Part shown: positions 7,153 through 10,754 of the stretch, piece by piece
How the letters are laid out: each line of letters begins with the position of its first letter
How positions within the stretch are numbered: the first letter of the stretch is position 1
Assembly (NCBI GenBank): GCA_947441875.1
Contig: CANEUR010000019.1
Coordinates: 1-10,754, forward strand
Origin: Rickettsiales bacterium
GTDB taxonomy: Bacteria; Pseudomonadota; Alphaproteobacteria; Rickettsiales; UBA1997
Reading direction: 5' to 3'
Length of the DNA stretch: 10,754 nucleotides
Notes under the pieces: generated by a model
Databases searched by the model: none
What the model was told of the DNA's origin: nothing
The model's input: only the letters and a program-made list of their open reading frames with translations
Made by a program: the position numbers and the translations under genes

Positions 7153-8157
7153 TTATTTTTTAGAAATATTAACAATTAATTCAATATTTTTACCATCGGC
7201 AAATTGATTGACGGCATGCATTTTATTTATAAAATAATTGTAGTCAAGCAAAATTTTTAAATCTGTAAGGAAACTATAAATATTGCAAGAGACATAACAA
7301 ATATTTTTAATATTGCTTTTGGCGATTTGTAAAATTTGAGCAGAAGCCCCATTTCGAGGCGGATTAATAATAACTGCTCGATACTTATTCAGCTCAATTG
7401 CGATGAGTGGATTAAAAAATAAATCACGTTGATAAGCTTTGATTTTATTGGTTAATTGATATTTATGACTATTTTGATTAGCAAGCTTTATCATTGTTTG
7501 ATTACCATCAAAAGCATCGCTTTCTTTTATTAAATGTTGCAAAGCAAAACTATAAATTCCAAAACCACAGTATAAATCGGCAATAATTGGCAGTTGTTTG
7601 CTTGACAAATTATCAATAAAATTAATTAATTGCTCACAAATTACTTGCGTTGCATTTTTATTTGCTTGTAAAAAAACCTCATTATTTACTTGTAAATTAA
7701 GGTTATTAATATTTATAAAACATTTTTGAGCAATAAAAATTGGCTCTTGCTCTTGTAAAACATTAATGCTTAAATTAATATTATGTTGCTTAGCAAAGTT
7801 AGTAAGAGTTTGTTTTTGTTGATAAGATGGTATTTTATAAAACAAAAAAACCACATCTAAAATATTGTCAAAAGCAATAATTTTTATTTGTGAAATCAAA
7901 TTTTTAGCAAAGCAGTTTAAAAAGTTTTGTAGTTTTGGTAAAAAAATATTGATTTCTTCTTCTGTTAAAGGGTGCGAAACAATTTGGGTGTGTTGATGTG
8001 TTTTTGGTAAAAATTCGCCTAAAATATTTTGATTATTAACTTGCAAAATAATTTTTCTTCTTAAATTTTGCCCATTTAACCAATCAAAACTAATATTTTT
8101 AGTGTATTTATTAAAAAGTTGCCAAACTTTTTGCTCTAAATAATTTTGGTTGCTCAT
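7153..8157 (-). CDS. TrmA/RlmD-family (m5U) RNA methyltransferase, short form
   Basis: A 334-residue SAM-dependent methyltransferase of the RNA uracil-C5 family (TrmA, RlmC, RlmD), which modifies tRNA or 23S rRNA in the cytoplasm. Motifs: EVFLQANKNAT (160-170), matching the family F-x-Q-x-N block; SAM-binding DLYCGFG (194-200); INPPRNG (264-270); catalytic-Cys motif YVSCN with Cys291; and a final NIEL with Glu326 as the likely general base. An N-terminal RRKIIL...HTQIVSHPL block resembles the RumA-type central domain. It lacks the N-terminal TRAM domain and the Cys cluster that binds 4Fe-4S in RlmC/RlmD. Asn265 replaces Asp of D-P-P-R, and Asn324 stands where His of H-x-E is usual. Its ATG overlaps the murJ stop as ATGA, so the two are probably translationally coupled. 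Target (tRNA U54 or rRNA) cannot be assigned from the sequence. Confidence 0.83.
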   Translation of the reverse strand: MSNQNYLEQKVWQLFNKYTKNISFDWLNGQNLRRKIILQVNNQNILGEFLPKTHQHTQIVSHPLTEEEINIFLPKLQNFLNCFAKNLISQIKIIAFDNILDVVFLFYKIPSYQQKQTLTNFAKQHNINLSINVLQEQEPIFIAQKCFININNLNLQVNNEVFLQANKNATQVICEQLINFIDNLSSKQLPIIADLYCGFGIYSFALQHLIKESDAFDGNQTMIKLANQNSHKYQLTNKIKAYQRDLFFNPLIAIELNKYRAVIINPPRNGASAQILQIAKSNIKNICYVSCNIYSFLTDLKILLDYNYFINKMHAVNQFADGKNIELIVNISKK

Positions 8158-9671
8158 TTTTTATTTAGTTGTTTTAATAAAGCAAAACATCCTGTAAGAT
8201 AGGCGAAAACAAAATAAACTAACAGACCAATTAAAATAACTAAAGCAAGTTGCCAACTTTGCCATAAGTTATTGCCAAAATAATTTTTACAAAACAACAA
8301 GCAACTTGCCATAAAAATAGCACAAACTGATATTTTAGTGATTTTTTGCCAAAAGTTTCTTTGAAAACTAAAATATTTTTTTTGCCGAGCTAAAAAAAAC
8401 AACAAACTAAAGTTAACATAAGAAGTGATTATGGAAGATAAAATAATGCCTACATAACCAAAATCATAGAGATAAAAAATATAATTAAATAAAATATTTA
8501 ACAACACACAAAAAATAGCTATTTTCATAGGTGTTTTAGTGTTTGATCTGGCAAAAAAAGTAGGCTCAAAAATTTTTACTAAAATATAAGCAGGTAAACC
8601 AAAAGAATAATATTTTAAAGCTAAACCAACTTTTATGGTTTCATTATGGGTAAAGACTCCTCTTTCAAATAATACTCCAATAATATTTTCGGCTAATATA
8701 GTAAGGGCAAGACTAGCAGGAATAGCAAGAAACAAACCAATTTCAAGGGCGGTATTTTGTAAATTGTTAGCTTTTTCTAGTTCGCCAGTTTTAATTTTTT
8801 TAGAAATATTTGGCAACAAAGCAACACTAATAGCAACACCAATGGTAGCCAGCGGTAATTGATTGATACGATCGGCATAATATAAATAAGAAATCGCCCC
8901 TACAATAGCGCTGGCAAAAATAGAATCTATCAATAAATTAATTTGCATCACATTAGCTCCAATTAAACCTGGCAATAATTTTTTAAGAAAAATTTTAAAA
9001 TCAAGGTTATTTTTAGGTAGCTGTGGCATTACTAAAAAACCACAACGATAACTAAAAAAACTAATAAATAATAATTGTAGCAAACCAGCTGTAAACACTC
9101 CCCATGCTAAGGCATAGGCATAATTGCGAAAATAATTACCTAAAATAGTAATAAAAAATATTAAAGTAAGATTTAAGATGAGTTGAGTAGCAGAAGCGGT
9201 GGCAAATTTATTAAGAGCATTTAAAATTCCTGAAAGCAACGAAACCATAGCAATAAACACTAAATAAAAAATGGTGATTCGAGAAAGATTAATAAGAAGC
9301 TCCGATTTTTCGGGCAAATCAAAAAAACCAGGGAAAAAAACCTTCATTAAAAAAGGCATAAATAATTGAAAACAAATCACCACCAGCCATAAAATTAGCA
9401 ACAGCCAAGCCGAAATATTGGCAATAAATTTTTTACTTGCCTCTTGCCCTAAATGACTGTGTTTATCGATAAATAAAGGAATAAAAGCACTGTTAAAAGC
9501 TCCTTCGGCAAAAGTTCGTCGAAAAAAATTTGGCACACGAAAAGAAGCAAAAAAAACATCAGAAAGCAAGCCTATTCCTAAAAATTTAGCTATTAAAATA
9601 TCTCTAACAAAACCAAGAATTCGTGATAGCGAAATAAAAAAAGAAATAGTTAGAATATTTTTTTTAAACAT
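8154..9671 (-). CDS. murJ: Lipid II flippase MurJ
   Basis: A 505-residue polytopic inner-membrane protein of the MurJ/MviN branch of the MOP superfamily. It moves lipid II, the peptidoglycan precursor, across the cytoplasmic membrane. The N-terminus carries the signature: SRILGFVRD (15-24; Arg17 and Arg23), LSDVFFASFRVPNFFRR (37-53; Asp38, Arg51/52) and TFAEGAFNSAFIPLF (53-67). These charged residues line the flippase cavity in studied MurJ proteins. The rest is a succession of hydrophobic helices consistent with about 14 transmembrane segments, including the conserved middle block LYYADRINQLPLATIGVAIS. Length matches the family (about 500-525), so the gene looks intact. It starts 3 bp after lptE and overlaps the methyltransferase by 4 bp (ATGA). 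Codons 2-5 contain a run of eight A after the ATG. It pairs functionally with lptE next door in envelope assembly. Confidence 0.96.
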   Translation of the reverse strand: MFKKNILTISFFISLSRILGFVRDILIAKFLGIGLLSDVFFASFRVPNFFRRTFAEGAFNSAFIPLFIDKHSHLGQEASKKFIANISAWLLLILWLVVICFQLFMPFLMKVFFPGFFDLPEKSELLINLSRITIFYLVFIAMVSLLSGILNALNKFATASATQLILNLTLIFFITILGNYFRNYAYALAWGVFTAGLLQLLFISFFSYRCGFLVMPQLPKNNLDFKIFLKKLLPGLIGANVMQINLLIDSIFASAIVGAISYLYYADRINQLPLATIGVAISVALLPNISKKIKTGELEKANNLQNTALEIGLFLAIPASLALTILAENIIGVLFERGVFTHNETIKVGLALKYYSFGLPAYILVKIFEPTFFARSNTKTPMKIAIFCVLLNILFNYIFYLYDFGYVGIILSSIITSYVNFSLLFFLARQKKYFSFQRNFWQKITKISVCAIFMASCLLFCKNYFGNNLWQSWQLALVILIGLLVYFVFAYLTGCFALLKQLNKK

Positions 9672-9674
9672 ATT

Positions 9675-10211
9675 TTATTTTTTTAAGTGATTTTGATTTT
9701 TCTTAGCAAACTGCACAAAATCATTAACCAAAGCATTGCGTAAATTAGTGCTGATGATTTTTAAAATATTATTTTTAACATAATCTTCAACAACTGTTGT
9801 GCCAAATCTGTTACTTGAAACATCGTAATTATCGCTAGCAGTGGTTTCGCCAGAGCTTAAAATTTGGTTGTTTTCAAGGTTTTTTAAAACATAAGCAGTG
9901 TTGATGGTAATGCGATTTCGCCCAGAAGCTCCAGTGATGGTAATATAGGTAGAGCTGTTAGAAATATTGGTTTTTAGAATCAACAAATATTTAGGTGTAA
10001 TATCAAGTTTATCTGGATTTAACAGGCTATATAAACTATTTTGTAGCTCGAAATCAAGTTGAGTGCGTTTTTTTTCAATTTTAATTGAAGCTAGTTGATA
10101 AGCCACAGAATTTGTTAGGTTATGGTCTTTATAAATGACTTGAAAACCGCATGAGCTAAATAAAAGCAACAAAAAAATAATTTTTAGCATGGTGAATTTA
10201 AGATTTTTCAT
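9675..10211 (-). CDS. lptE: LPS-assembly lipoprotein LptE
   Basis: A 178-residue outer-membrane lipoprotein, the partner of LptD in placing lipopolysaccharide in the outer leaflet. Residues 1-20 form a lipoprotein signal peptide (Lys-rich start, then IIFLLLLFSS), with lipidation Cys21 in F-S-S-C. The following CGFQVIYK matches the C-G-F-x-P-x-Y start of alphaproteobacterial LptE. The mature part shows the family's layout: IASIKIEKK-like first strand, ELQNSLYSLL helix, LLILKTNIS strand, a TINTAYVL strand pair, and a C-terminal helix (VVEDYVKNNILKIISTNLRNAL). The length is typical. A second in-frame Met (residue 8) would leave a 13-residue leader, so the first Met is preferred. It lies 5 bp after the pyrG stop and 3 bp before murJ. 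Its presence implies that the organism makes or transports LPS or a similar glycolipid. Confidence 0.9.
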   Translation of the reverse strand: MKNLKFTMLKIIFLLLLFSSCGFQVIYKDHNLTNSVAYQLASIKIEKKRTQLDFELQNSLYSLLNPDKLDITPKYLLILKTNISNSSTYITITGASGRNRITINTAYVLKNLENNQILSSGETTASDNYDVSSNRFGTTVVEDYVKNNILKIISTNLRNALVNDFVQFAKKNQNHLKK

Positions 10212-10216
10212 TAGCT

Positions 10217-10754
10217 TTAAGTGTTAAGAGCAGATTTTAAAAATTCTATAAATAGCGGATGAGCAGAAAATGGCTTAGATTTTAACTCTGGATGAAACTG
10301 CACTCCAATAAAAAACTTATGATTTGGCAACTCAATTATTTCTGGTAATTTTCCATCTGGTGAAATGCCAGAAATTAACAACCCAGCTTGTTGTAATTGT
10401 TGTTTAAAATCGATATTTACCTCGTAGCGATGACGGTGCCTTTCAGAAATTAGAGTTTGTTGATAAATTTTAAAAGCCAAAGTATTAGGCTGTAGTTGAC
10501 AAGGGTAAGAACCAAGCCTCATAGTGCCGCCAAGTTTTTTAGTGTTAGCTTGTTTAGTGTTTTTACCCTCTATATCTTGCCAATGTTGCATTGTGGTAAT
10601 AATTTGAGTGCCTGTTCCTGCTGTGTCGTTTTCGCTAGAAGTGGCGTTTTCTATTTTTAACACATTTCTGGCAAATTCAATCACTGCCATTTGCATACCA
10701 TAGCAAATACCAAGATAAGGAATGTTGTTTTCTCTAGCAAATTTTATGGTGGCA
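10217..10754 (-). CDS. pyrG: CTP synthase, C-terminal glutamine amidotransferase part (5' end outside window)
   Basis: The C-terminal 178 residues of PyrG, which makes CTP from UTP, ATP and glutamine. Only the class I glutaminase domain is present. The frame runs off the right edge, so the N-terminal synthetase domain and the start lie outside. The fragment begins ATIKFARENNIPYLGICYGM, where the Cys of G-I-C-Y-G-M-Q is the glutaminase nucleophile (family form usually G-I-C-L-G-M-Q). Then come MAVIEFARNV, KLGGTMRLG, ISERHRHRYEVN, GLLISGISPDG and VQFHPELKSKP, whose His and Glu complete the catalytic triad. The end FIEFLKSALNT is a normal PyrG C-terminus. It is the first gene seen of the minus-strand block and is followed by lptE after 5 bp. 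An internal ATG at 10696 sits just after the nucleophile and cannot be the true start. Confidence 0.97.
   Translation of the reverse strand, partial: ATIKFARENNIPYLGICYGMQMAVIEFARNVLKIENATSSENDTAGTGTQIITTMQHWQDIEGKNTKQANTKKLGGTMRLGSYPCQLQPNTLAFKIYQQTLISERHRHRYEVNIDFKQQLQQAGLLISGISPDGKLPEIIELPNHKFFIGVQFHPELKSKPFSAHPLFIEFLKSALNT

Noticed and set aside
8635..8862. Plus-strand open frame antisense to murJ
   Set aside because: It is a shadow of the conserved murJ coding frame with no independent support.
9658..9665. Run of eight A (coding strand) near the murJ start, considered as a phase-variable tract
   Set aside because: Homopolymer runs of this length are common by chance in such AT-rich DNA; similar runs occur in the PilO-like gene (about 730 and 882-889).

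Overview
This window comes from a very AT-rich bacterial genome. The standard code is in use: TGA serves as a stop (murJ) and Trp is TGG. Gram-negative character is clear from an LptE-type outer-membrane lipoprotein, MurJ, a secreted pilus-type protein and a prepilin. The mix (CGF-type LptE, SdhA-like flavoprotein, extreme AT bias, tightly packed genes) suggests an alphaproteobacterium, possibly in or near Rickettsiales or a similar reduced lineage. That placement is inferred from gene character only; no rRNA or other marker is present.

The layout is two convergent blocks meeting at about 4341-4390. The plus-strand block (1-4340) holds four genes resembling a divergent type IV pilus / type II secretion module. 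They are a truncated PilN/GspL-like membrane protein, a PilO/GspM-like membrane protein, a secreted PilP/GspC-like protein, and a large prepilin whose C-terminal region looks like a LamG/concanavalin-type domain. A divergent glycerol-1-phosphate-dehydrogenase-family enzyme follows after 6 bp, from a TTG start.

The minus-strand block (10754 down to 4391) reads pyrG (3' part only), lptE, murJ, an m5U-type RNA methyltransferase, a cysteine-synthase-type PLP enzyme, and an SdhA-like flavoprotein. Gaps are 1-5 bp or a 4-bp ATGA overlap, so it probably forms one transcription unit whose promoter lies outside the window. It combines nucleotide synthesis (CTP), envelope assembly (LPS export, lipid II flipping), RNA modification, sulfur amino-acid metabolism and respiration. 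This is a packed housekeeping operon rather than a pathway.

A perfect 11-bp inverted repeat lies between the convergent ends and is the likely shared terminator. No tRNA, rRNA, insertion sequence, CRISPR array or integrase gene was seen, and no gene-free stretch exceeds about 60 bp. The points most worth following up are the divergent pilus module with its lectin-like pilin, the altered active-site motifs of the G1PDH-like enzyme, the SdhA-like protein with no SDH partner genes beside it, and the stripped-down RNA methyltransferase.
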